From contig CAZCXP010000066.1 in NCBI GenBank assembly GCA_964502665.1, positions 1 through 13,070 of the forward strand: DNA of 13,070 nucleotides, written 5' to 3'. Under the pieces are notes generated by a model. The model saw nothing but the letters and a program-made list of their open reading frames with translations. It did no database searches and was not told the DNA's origin. Source of the stretch: SOKG01 sp964502665. GTDB taxonomy: Bacteria; Chloroflexota; Dehalococcoidia; SZUA-161. Position 1 is the first letter of the stretch. The number at the start of each line of letters is the position of its first letter. The translations under genes were made by a program, and so were the position numbers. Of this stretch, positions 6,919-13,070 are shown piece after piece.

Positions 6919-7725
6919 CTATTTTACAGTGAACTCGGGCACGTCTATCTTCGGCTTGCTCTCTGCCGGGGGCTGAGCCACAGAGGCAGGTGTTCTCTTC
7001 TTTCGCAGCCGCAGGCTGTCGAAGACCATCGCCCTCTTAAGGAGTTGTATAGCCAGTGCAGGGTCAACGCCCTTGGGGCAGGCCTCTGAGCATGCGCCAG
7101 CAAGATGACAAAGCCATACCCCGTGAGGTGAGTCGGCCTCGTGAAATCTCTCCTTAGCTCCTACATCTCTGCGGTCGGTACAATACCTGTAGGCTTGACC
7201 CAGTGGCTGGGGACCCAGAAAGAGAGCATCCGTGGCCACGGTGGGGCAGGCTGCCATGCACAGCCCACATTTCACGCAGTATGCGAATTGCACATAAGAT
7301 TCCAATTCATCGGGGGACTGCAAGAACTCAGCTATCGGTTCCCCGGCCTCTTTCATATCCGGACTTATCACATAGGGCTTCACCGACCTGTGCTTCTCAA
7401 AGAGCGGATCGAGACTAGCCACCAGGTCCCTGATGATAGGAAAGTTGGGCAGGGACCTTACCTCTATTCTGTCCGTTTCCAGTTCCTCAACTGGGGTATG
7501 GCAGGCAAGCATCGGAAAGTTATTGATGAACATACCGCAGGAACCACAGATTCCCATGCGGCATGAACTGCGAAACGAGAGGGTGTTATCTATGTTCTCT
7601 TTGATATAGATCAAGCCATCCAGCACGGTCATCCCCTGGCGGAACGGAACGGTGAACTGCTGGATATAGGGTTTCTTATCTTGACCAGGAAGATACCGCT
7701 GAACCCTGAAGGATAAATCCTGCAT
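6919..7725 (-). CDS. sdhB: Succinate dehydrogenase/fumarate reductase iron-sulfur subunit
   Basis: A 268-residue protein carrying electrons from the flavoprotein to quinone through three Fe-S clusters. The plant-type [2Fe-2S] site is C55, C60, C63 and C75. The ferredoxin-like domain has C150, C153, C156 and C160 in CVKCGLCMAACP, then C206, C212 and C216 in CHLAGACSEACPKG. By analogy with E. coli SdhB, C150/C153/C156/C216 hold [4Fe-4S] and C160/C206/C212 hold [3Fe-4S]. A tail of about 30 residues after 238 is first basic, then rich in Pro, and ends acidic; it is longer than in E. coli. The ATG has AAGGAG 6 bases upstream. The gene follows sdhD after a 113-base gap containing a double hairpin, and precedes fumarase beta by 41 bases. 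Whether the complex works as dehydrogenase or fumarate reductase cannot be told. Confidence 0.95.
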   Translation of the reverse strand: MQDLSFRVQRYLPGQDKKPYIQQFTVPFRQGMTVLDGLIYIKENIDNTLSFRSSCRMGICGSCGMFINNFPMLACHTPVEELETDRIEVRSLPNFPIIRDLVASLDPLFEKHRSVKPYVISPDMKEAGEPIAEFLQSPDELESYVQFAYCVKCGLCMAACPTVATDALFLGPQPLGQAYRYCTDRRDVGAKERFHEADSPHGVWLCHLAGACSEACPKGVDPALAIQLLKRAMVFDSLRLRKKRTPASVAQPPAESKPKIDVPEFTVK

Positions 7726-7743
7726 ACTTTGCTCCTTAGCTGT

Positions 7744-7802
7744 GTAGCGTCGTGACTCCGGTCACGACACAGAATTCGTTGCCACAGGAGTGGCAACGCT
7801 AC
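7744..7802. repeat. REPIN-like double hairpin between sdhD and sdhB
   Basis: Two perfect 8-bp hairpins lie head to head. The first is GTCGTGAC, loop TCCG, GTCACGAC (7749-7768); the second is GTTGCCAC, loop AGGA, GTGGCAAC (7778-7797). Outer arms GTAGCGT (7744-7750) and ACGCTAC (7796-7802) are also complementary. The left half (7744-7768) and the reverse complement of the right half (7778-7802) agree at 18 of 25 positions. Six of the seven differences form three compensatory base-pair changes in the stem; the seventh is in the loop. This is the architecture of a REPIN or small palindromic mobile repeat. No second copy is visible in the window. Confidence 0.75.
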
Positions 7803-7838
7803 GCTTTTTAGATCGCCTGATTCATCATATTGGACTGC

Positions 7839-8168
7839 TCAAAAAGCACTTATGGGAATATATGCAGCATATCCAAAAATCGCTATCCCGACAATCACGA
7901 ACGCCCAGTTCAAGACCCTGACTGTAGGGTTGGGTATGGAGAATTCGAGAATAATTGTCCTCAATCCATGGAGACCGTGGTAGATGCCAAATATCAAGAG
8001 AATGATATAGAAAGCCAGCCAGCCAGAGCTGGTGGCTCTTCCCAAAACGGATTCCCAGGTCGTGGGCTCCCCGCTGCTCAGATGCGAGACCAATAGATGC
8101 GCGCCTACGAAGAAAAAGAGCCCTATGCCGGAAACGTACTGCAGAATCTTGAGCTGAGTCTCCTTCAT
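7839..8168 (-). CDS. sdhD: Succinate dehydrogenase membrane anchor subunit D-like
   Basis: A 109-residue hydrophobic protein with three predicted membrane helices at about 9-29, 50-70 and 86-105. It is one of two small anchors that hold the SdhA/SdhB heads on the membrane and shape the quinone site. H24 in helix 1 (VGAHLLVSHL) and H64/H67 in YHGLHGLRTIILEF (63-76) are candidate heme b ligands; the second segment resembles the conserved H-x-x-x-G-x-R motif of SdhC/SdhD proteins. The start ATG has AGGAGA overlapping the upstream stop codon, and the gap to sdhC is 9 bases. Such anchors diverge fast, so the D label rests mainly on gene order and topology. The gene after it, sdhB, begins 113 bases downstream beyond the double hairpin. 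Confidence 0.85.
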   Translation of the reverse strand: MKETQLKILQYVSGIGLFFFVGAHLLVSHLSSGEPTTWESVLGRATSSGWLAFYIILLIFGIYHGLHGLRTIILEFSIPNPTVRVLNWAFVIVGIAIFGYAAYIPISAF

Positions 8169-8177
8169 ATCGGTCTC

Positions 8178-8627
8178 CTACGTCACAAACTCGACCAGAA
8201 CATATATTGCGAGGGCAACTATGACGGCAAGCATTACCCACGTAATTGGGCGTCGGCGGCGCATGGAATCCACATAGGGATATACCGGAGGCTTCGGATT
8301 TCCAAGCGTATAGCCGAGGTGCTGCAATATCAGTCTGCCGCCGTTTAGAGCATGGAAAATAAAGGCCGCCATCACCAGATATTCGCCGACTTTGAATCCG
8401 GGGCTGCCAAAGAGTTCCATGAGGTCTGTCCAGCTTTCAGCGCCACTCAAGCGGTAGCCGTTCATGACCAAGTGCAGGGTGATATAGAGCAGCAGGCCAA
8501 GCCCAGTCAATCTGTGCAGCGTATAGAGATATCGCTCTATAGTGTAGCGCCCTCCCCATACCCAGCTTTTGACGCCCAAACGATTGGGCAAGTAACCCTT
8601 TTCGCTGCCTGAGGCGTTCGCTTCCAT
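8178..8627 (-). CDS. sdhC: Succinate dehydrogenase cytochrome b subunit C-like
   Basis: A 149-residue membrane protein with three predicted helices at about 41-58, 81-101 and 129-147. The family signature LHRLTGLGLLLY (37-48) matches the HRxTG motif of SdhC, and FHALNGGRLIL (91-101) matches the second HxxNGxR motif. H52 and H92 are candidate heme ligands. The N-terminal 30 residues are soluble and lack a signal peptide. I start it at ATG 8627, which shares its A with the TGA of sdhA (TGATG, 1-base overlap) and has GAGAGG 8 bases upstream. An in-frame ATG at 8654 would overlap sdhA by nine more codons without benefit. With sdhD it makes a two-subunit anchor, as in type A complexes (inference). 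Confidence 0.9.
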   Translation of the reverse strand: MEANASGSEKGYLPNRLGVKSWVWGGRYTIERYLYTLHRLTGLGLLLYITLHLVMNGYRLSGAESWTDLMELFGSPGFKVGEYLVMAAFIFHALNGGRLILQHLGYTLGNPKPPVYPYVDSMRRRRPITWVMLAVIVALAIYVLVEFVT

Positions 8628-10342
8628 CAGTATTTCCTCTCTACCGGCTGCCACATAGTAATAGTCACCGGGATATAGTCCAATCGCGGCCCGTCGGCAG
8701 TATAATAAGCCAGGGTATGCTTAGTCCAATTGAGATCGTCGCGGTTGGGAAAGTCGGTCCTGGAATGCGCCCCCCTGGACTCGGTACGTGCCAAGCCACC
8801 GGCCACGATCACCTCCGCCAGGTCAATCAAGTTAATCGTCTCGGCAATGGCAAGAAGGTTAGTATTGTATATGTGACTGTCATCCTTAACCTTTACATGT
8901 TCCATCCTTTTCTTAAGTTCCTTCACCTTCTTTAGAGCCTCTTCCAAGTGTGGGCCATTTCGATAAACGCCGACATTGTGGTCCATCATCCGCTGCAACT
9001 CCAGGCGTATGGCATAGACATCCTCGCTTCCGTCACCACGTCCGATCTGCTCAAACAGGCGTTTCTCCTCCTGCTGCACCTTCTGCTGAGGAGCAGGCGC
9101 CAGAGACCTCTGTCCCGTAGCATATCGGGCCGCCTTCTCTCCCGTTATCTTACCCCAAACGAGGCATTCCGCCGTGGAATTGGAGCCCAAGCGGTTTGCC
9201 CCGTGTAGAGACCCACAGGCTGCCTCTCCTGCTGCCCAGACCCCCTCCACCGCTGTTGCTCCATCGATATCGGTATGAATACCTCCCATGGAGTAATGAG
9301 CCACCGGGCGAACTGGGATAGGCTGGTCTATGGGGTCTATGAAGGCAAACTTGATGCAAACCTCTCTGATCAGTGGCAATCGCTCGTTTATCTTATCAGC
9401 TCCCAGATGCCGCAAATCCAGATGCACATAGTCCAGGCCATCCGGCCTGGAAAAGCCTTTACCCTCCAGAATCTCGGTCATCTCCGAGCGTGAGACGATA
9501 TCCCTGGGCGCCCTTTCCATCTTGGAAGGGGCATACTTCTCCATGAACCGCTCGCCTTTGTTGTTTATGAGGTATCCACCCTCGCCTCTCGCCCCCTCGG
9601 TGACCAGGATACCTGATGGCACCAGCCCGGTGGGATGAAACTGCAAAAACTCCATATCCTTGAGCGGCAAGCCTGACCTGTAGGCCATGGCCAAACCGTC
9701 CCCGGTGGCTGTAAGGGAATAGGTGGTGAATCCGTACATCCGGCAGCCTCCACCGGCAGCTATGATTAGAGCCTTACCCCTTATCAAGAAGAACTTGCCG
9801 CTGGTGATATCCCAGACGGTTATGCCCTGGAAGACGCCGTTATCTATCAAGATAGAGCTAACGTAGCACTCGTCATAGCGGTGGACCCGAGCATATTTCT
9901 GAAGTCTATCGTATAGGGTGTGCATCTCGAAGAAGCCGGTCTTGTCCTCGGCGAAGGTAGCCCTGTCGAAGCTGTGGCCGCCAAACGGCCTCTGATTTAT
10001 GCGGCCATCAGGACGTCTCGACCAGGGAATACCCCAGTGGTCGAGCTGTGTAATCTCTTTGGGAGACTCCTCCACGAAAAGCTTCACTACATCCTGATCA
10101 GCCAGAAAGTCACTCCCTCTCACAGTGTCCCAGGCATGAAGCTCCAGGCTATCACCCTCCTCCGGGCGCATGACTGCGGCTGTGCCACCCTCGGCACAGA
10201 CTGAATGCGAGCGCATTAGCTGGACCTTTGAAACAATGGCTATGTCCAAATCGCCCTCGCTTACCTTGGCAGCTTCAATGGCTGCTCTCAAACCGGCTAA
10301 CCCCGAACCCAGGACTACCACATCATGAGCGAGTTCCATCAC
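8627..10342 (-). CDS. sdhA: Succinate dehydrogenase/fumarate reductase flavoprotein subunit
   Basis: A 571-residue catalytic subunit, normal for the family. The FAD-binding Rossmann motif is VVVLGSGLAGLRAA (8-21). His46 in SHSVCAEGG (45-53) is the expected site of covalent FAD attachment. Active-site residues by analogy with E. coli SdhA are H236 in FHPTG, R280 in APRDIVSR as the proton-shuttle arginine, H349 in AHYSMGGIHTD, and R384 in HGANRLGSNS. It oxidises succinate to fumarate, or does the reverse, in the cytoplasm. The coordinates start at GTG 10342; ATG follows one codon later at 10339, and GGAG lies 7 and 10 bases upstream respectively, so either could be used. It is 46 bases downstream of fumarase alpha and overlaps sdhC by one base. 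Confidence 0.96.
   Translation of the reverse strand: MMELAHDVVVLGSGLAGLRAAIEAAKVSEGDLDIAIVSKVQLMRSHSVCAEGGTAAVMRPEEGDSLELHAWDTVRGSDFLADQDVVKLFVEESPKEITQLDHWGIPWSRRPDGRINQRPFGGHSFDRATFAEDKTGFFEMHTLYDRLQKYARVHRYDECYVSSILIDNGVFQGITVWDITSGKFFLIRGKALIIAAGGGCRMYGFTTYSLTATGDGLAMAYRSGLPLKDMEFLQFHPTGLVPSGILVTEGARGEGGYLINNKGERFMEKYAPSKMERAPRDIVSRSEMTEILEGKGFSRPDGLDYVHLDLRHLGADKINERLPLIREVCIKFAFIDPIDQPIPVRPVAHYSMGGIHTDIDGATAVEGVWAAGEAACGSLHGANRLGSNSTAECLVWGKITGEKAARYATGQRSLAPAPQQKVQQEEKRLFEQIGRGDGSEDVYAIRLELQRMMDHNVGVYRNGPHLEEALKKVKELKKRMEHVKVKDDSHIYNTNLLAIAETINLIDLAEVIVAGGLARTESRGAHSRTDFPNRDDLNWTKHTLAYYTADGPRLDYIPVTITMWQPVERKY
8636..8641 (-). promoter_or_regulatory. Shine-Dalgarno of sdhC inside the end of sdhA
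   Basis: GAGAGG lies 8 bases before ATG 8627 and within the last codons of sdhA. It supports the coupled start at the TGATG junction over the longer in-frame start at 8654. Confidence 0.65.
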
Positions 10343-10388
10343 TAACTTTCTCCAATCGCTGCGTCTTTGTTCTCTGTGCGATTCACCT

Positions 10389-11249
10389 TCAAAGCGTGGC
10401 TTCTTTGTGGCGCGCGCTGTGGCACTGAAGATTAACCGCCACCGGCAGGCTGGCGATGTGTGCCGGGAAGGTTTCTACATGCACTGCCAGTGATGTAATC
10501 CTACCCCCTACTCCCCCAGGCCCGACGCCAGTATTATTGATTCGCTGCAGCAGCTCCTTCTCCAGCTCAGCGACCTCGGGATCGGGAGAGGGCTCTCCCA
10601 CCGTGCGAAGCAGTGCCCTCTTGGCCAGAGTCATCGCCTTCTCGGCGCTGCCACCGATGCCCACGCCGACGATGGTGGGGGGACAGGGGTTACTACCGGC
10701 CTCCTCCACCGCAGACACCACGAAATCAACTACCCCCTGGCGTCCCTGGGCAGGCTTAAGCACAGCGAAGCGGCTCATGTTCTCACTGCCGCCGCCTTTG
10801 GGGGCAAGGGTGATCTTCAACTGGTCACCGGGCACGATCTCGGTGTGAATGATGGCAGGGGTGTTGTCCTTGGTGTTGACCCTGGCCGAGAAGGGCTGCC
10901 TGACCGCAGATTTGCGCAGGTAGCCTTCAGCGTAGCCCTGCCGCACACCTTCGTCAACAGCCTCATAGAGATCGCCTTCAGAGATATGTACCTCTTGCCC
11001 TATTTGCAGGAAGACTATGGCGAGGCCGCAGTCCTGGCAAAGGGGCATCTCCTCTCTGGCGGCAATGTCAGCATTTTCCAGTATCTGATCCAGGATCTGG
11101 CGTGCTGCAGGGGACTCCTCTTCGTCGCGCGCTTTGCGCAGGGCAGCAAGGACGTCCTCTCCGAGGAAGAAATTGGCTTCCTTGCACAGCCGGGCAACGG
11201 TGGTGGTGACATCTTTCGCTTTGATTTCTTTCATCTCTGCATCCGTCAT
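10389..11249 (-). CDS. fumA: Fumarate hydratase class I, alpha subunit
   Basis: A 286-residue alpha subunit of the two-subunit Fe-S fumarase; it holds the catalytic [4Fe-4S] cluster. Three conserved cysteines are visible: C71 in PLCQDCGLA (C74 lies next to it), C189 in NPCPPTIVGVGIGG and C276 in LQCHSARHKEA. KGGGSENMSRF (about 151-161) is another family block. The start ATG overlaps the mdh stop in an ATGA junction of four bases, pointing to translational coupling; there is no strong Shine-Dalgarno, which fits reinitiation. The product, malate, is the substrate of the enzyme encoded just upstream. The beta subunit is not next door but beyond sdhACDB at 6314-6877. The symbol denotes the alpha subunit, not the single-chain E. 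coli FumA. Confidence 0.95.
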   Translation of the reverse strand: MTDAEMKEIKAKDVTTTVARLCKEANFFLGEDVLAALRKARDEEESPAARQILDQILENADIAAREEMPLCQDCGLAIVFLQIGQEVHISEGDLYEAVDEGVRQGYAEGYLRKSAVRQPFSARVNTKDNTPAIIHTEIVPGDQLKITLAPKGGGSENMSRFAVLKPAQGRQGVVDFVVSAVEEAGSNPCPPTIVGVGIGGSAEKAMTLAKRALLRTVGEPSPDPEVAELEKELLQRINNTGVGPGGVGGRITSLAVHVETFPAHIASLPVAVNLQCHSARHKEATL

Positions 11250-12172
11250 AATTTCATGATCTTGATAAGCTCTCTCACTGCATCCGCCGATTTCTTCAGC
11301 GCTGCATTCTCCTCAGGGGTCAGCTTTATCTCGATGATCTGCTCAATACCGTTCTTGCCCAGCTTTGCGGGTACGCCTACAAACACGCCGTTGATTCCGT
11401 ACTCGCCCTCGAGGTGCGCGGCCACGGGCAAGATTTGCTTCTTGTCCAGGACTATGGCGTCAACCATCTGGACAACGCCCGCCGATGGTGCATAGAACGC
11501 ACTTCCAGTCTTCAGCAGTGAGACAATTTCACCACCGCCCTTGACAGTACGCTCCACGATTCTGGAGATAGTCTCCTGGGGCAGGATTTCGCTCACGGGT
11601 ATGCCGCCAACCGTGGCCATCCTGGTCAGAGGTACCATTGTGTCCCCGTGACCTCCCAGGACGTAGGCAGCAACATCCTCGACCGAGACGTCAAGCTCCT
11701 GGGCAAGGAAGGTCCTGAATCTAGCGGTATCAAGGATGCCTGACATGCCCATTACGCGGTTTCGAGGGAACTTGCTTACCTTAAGCGCCAGTTGAGCCAT
11801 TGCATCCAGGGGATTGGCGACTACGATGATTATGCATTTTGGGGAGTGCTTGACCAGTTCCTTGGTTACCCCTTTGACTATTTTCATATTGGTGAGCACA
11901 AGGTCATCACGGCTCATCCCTGGCTTTCGAGGTACCCCGGAGGTGATGACGGCAATGTCGGACCCTGCTGTTTCCTCATAGTCATTTGTTCCAATGACAT
12001 TAGAATCGAAGCCGACAACAGGCCCGCTCTCGAGCATGTCGAGCGCCTTGCCTTGAGGCATTCCCTCGATGATGTCCACAAGGACTATGTCGGCGTAGCC
12101 ACGCTCTGCCAGGCGTTGGGCACAGGTAGCCCCCACGTTTCCGGCACCGACGACGGTGATTTTGTTACGCAT
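11246..12172 (-). CDS. mdh: Malate dehydrogenase, LDH-like type
   Basis: A 308-residue NAD-dependent enzyme converting malate to oxaloacetate in the cytoplasm. The dinucleotide motif is VVGAGNVGA (7-15), and Asp33 at the end of strand 2 (LVDI) indicates NAD over NADP. Arg82 in VPRKPGMSRDDL (80-91) is the substrate-discriminating arginine of malate dehydrogenases; lactate dehydrogenases have Gln there. R88, R151 with D148 in GILDTARFR, and catalytic H175 in GGHGDTMVP complete the site. The start overlaps the isocitrate dehydrogenase stop by eight bases, and AAGGAGG sits 9 bases upstream inside that gene. Its own stop overlaps fumarase alpha by four bases. All family residues are present, so the assignment is secure. 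Confidence 0.97.
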   Translation of the reverse strand: MRNKITVVGAGNVGATCAQRLAERGYADIVLVDIIEGMPQGKALDMLESGPVVGFDSNVIGTNDYEETAGSDIAVITSGVPRKPGMSRDDLVLTNMKIVKGVTKELVKHSPKCIIIVVANPLDAMAQLALKVSKFPRNRVMGMSGILDTARFRTFLAQELDVSVEDVAAYVLGGHGDTMVPLTRMATVGGIPVSEILPQETISRIVERTVKGGGEIVSLLKTGSAFYAPSAGVVQMVDAIVLDKKQILPVAAHLEGEYGINGVFVGVPAKLGKNGIEQIIEIKLTPEENAALKKSADAVRELIKIMKL

Positions 12173-13070
12173 GATATCTTGCCTCCTTTAGCTTATTGCA
12201 AACAGCATCCGCTACCTCAGAGGTTGTTGCTGCTGTGGGGTCGTTGGGGTGGGGCTTGAGGTCGTAGGTGAGGGTCTTGGCCTCAGAGATGACTAAGGCG
12301 ATGGCGCTCTCTAATTTGGTGGCAGCCTCCTTTTCTCCAATGTGCTTGAGCATCATCGCTGCCGAGAGCATCATCGCCATAGGGTTGACCTTGTTCTTGC
12401 CCGCGTACCGGGGAGCGCTGCCGTGAGCGGTTTCAAAAACCGCGACTTCATCCCCGATATTGGCGCTGGGCGCTACTCCAAGCCCGCCCACCAGCCCAGC
12501 CCCGAGTTCAGAGACGATATCTCCATAGAGGTTGGGCAGCACTATGATATCATATCGCTCTGGATTTGTCACCAGATGCATGCAAAGGCTGTCCACGATC
12601 GCATCCTCGAATTCGATGCCGGGGTAGCTCTGGGCCACCTGGGTGGCGGTAGAGAGAAAGAGACCATCGGAGAACTTCATGATGTTAGCCTTGTGACCAC
12701 AGGTAACCTTTCGCCTGTTATTGCCACGGGCATAGTCGAAAGCAAAGGTCACGATTCGCCTGGTTGCGCTCTGGGAAATGGGCTTGATGCTGATGCCCGA
12801 ATCGGCACTGATTTTCCCCTGCCCTGCCTCAGCAATGAAATCAATCAGCTCCGCTGCCTTCCGAGACCCCTTCTCAAATTCGATGCCGGCGTAAAGGTCC
12901 TCGGTGTTCTCCCTGACCACCACGATATCTACATTCTCGTATCTTGAGCGAATACCCGGGCGGCTCTTGCAAGGGCGCACGCAGGCATATAGGTCAAGCT
13001 CCTGCCGCAGGGTGACGTTTACGCTCCTGAAGCCCTTGCCCACAGGCGTGGTCACCGGGCCCTTGAGCGC
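12165..13070 (-). CDS. icd: Isocitrate dehydrogenase, N-terminus outside window
   Basis: The frame remains open to the window edge, giving 301 visible C-terminal residues; roughly 50-70 N-terminal residues should lie beyond 13070. The visible part starts ALKGPVTTPVGKGFRSVN, the usual region before the substrate-binding Ser/Asn and arginines. Further marks are ENTEDLYAGIE, the catalytic Lys region CGHKANIMKFSDG, the metal-binding YDIIVLPNLYGDI, and AHGSAPRYAGKNKVNP. It oxidatively decarboxylates isocitrate to 2-oxoglutarate. The residues Arg-Tyr in APRYAG occupy the site where E. coli NADP-dependent enzyme has Lys-Tyr, so NADP use is possible but unproven. Isopropylmalate and homoisocitrate dehydrogenases are related; the ENTEDLYAGIE block and mdh/fumarase context favour isocitrate dehydrogenase. 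The true start and the operon promoter are not visible. Confidence 0.93.
   Translation of the reverse strand, partial: ALKGPVTTPVGKGFRSVNVTLRQELDLYACVRPCKSRPGIRSRYENVDIVVVRENTEDLYAGIEFEKGSRKAAELIDFIAEAGQGKISADSGISIKPISQSATRRIVTFAFDYARGNNRRKVTCGHKANIMKFSDGLFLSTATQVAQSYPGIEFEDAIVDSLCMHLVTNPERYDIIVLPNLYGDIVSELGAGLVGGLGVAPSANIGDEVAVFETAHGSAPRYAGKNKVNPMAMMLSAAMMLKHIGEKEAATKLESAIALVISEAKTLTYDLKPHPNDPTAATTSEVADAVCNKLKEARYHA

Noticed and set aside
7778..7810. Rho-independent terminator on the plus strand (hairpin then TTTTT)
   Set aside because: The T run begins several bases after the stem and no plus-strand gene ends nearby; the hairpin is better explained as half of the double-hairpin repeat.
7825..8241. 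A 138-codon minus-strand frame overlapping sdhD and sdhC
   Set aside because: It is a shifted frame of two recognisable membrane subunits, with no motif of its own.
10845..11495. A 216-codon plus-strand open frame opposite fumarase alpha and malate dehydrogenase
   Set aside because: It spans two conserved genes on the other strand and shows no domain; it is a codon-bias shadow.
12342..12947. A 201-codon plus-strand open frame opposite isocitrate dehydrogenase
   Set aside because: It is the complement of conserved icd codons, with no family resemblance.

Overview
The window is dense bacterial sequence of middling GC content: 13 protein genes, one tRNA, and few long gaps. It looks like part of an uncultured Chloroflexota genome, most plausibly class Dehalococcoidia. 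The reasons are a two-subunit Fe-S fumarase clustered with isocitrate and malate dehydrogenase, acyl-CoA dehydrogenase pairs of the sediment Dehalococcoidia type, and the style of the methyltransferase and glycosyltransferase genes. This assignment rests on remembered family resemblance, not on a search, and another anaerobic lineage is possible.

Layout. (1) Positions 1-1615, plus strand: the end of one acyl-CoA dehydrogenase and a complete second one, probably two subunits of one enzyme. (2) Positions 1616-2022: no protein gene. It holds a minus-strand tRNA-Gly(UCC) with an excellent sigma70-type promoter; I see nothing else in it. (3) Positions 2023-3981, plus strand: a GT4 glycosyltransferase and a SAM methyltransferase, joined with zero spacing in the same frame. 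(4) Positions 3983-13070, minus strand: one long, tightly packed operon. Read 5' to 3' it is icd (cut by the window edge), mdh, fumarase alpha, sdhA, sdhC, sdhD, sdhB, fumarase beta, a SAM methyltransferase, and a cobalamin-binding-type radical SAM protein.

The minus-strand operon encodes consecutive TCA steps: isocitrate to 2-oxoglutarate, and succinate to fumarate to malate to oxaloacetate. The quinone-linked succinate dehydrogenase/fumarate reductase has two short membrane subunits. Most junctions overlap by 1-8 bases or are separated by about 10-50 bases, so the genes are probably co-transcribed. Two things stand out. The fumarase subunits are separated by the whole sdh block. The only sizeable gap (7726-7838, between sdhD and sdhB) holds a double-hairpin, REPIN-like element whose two halves differ by compensatory base-pair changes.

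The operon runs without a visible terminator into a methyltransferase and a radical SAM protein. These converge, with a 1-base gap, on the glycosyltransferase-methyltransferase pair. The four genes suggest a small uncharacterised modification pathway (cell envelope, lipid or cofactor), but its substrate cannot be read from sequence. I found no CRISPR array, insertion sequence, phage gene or obvious novel defence system.
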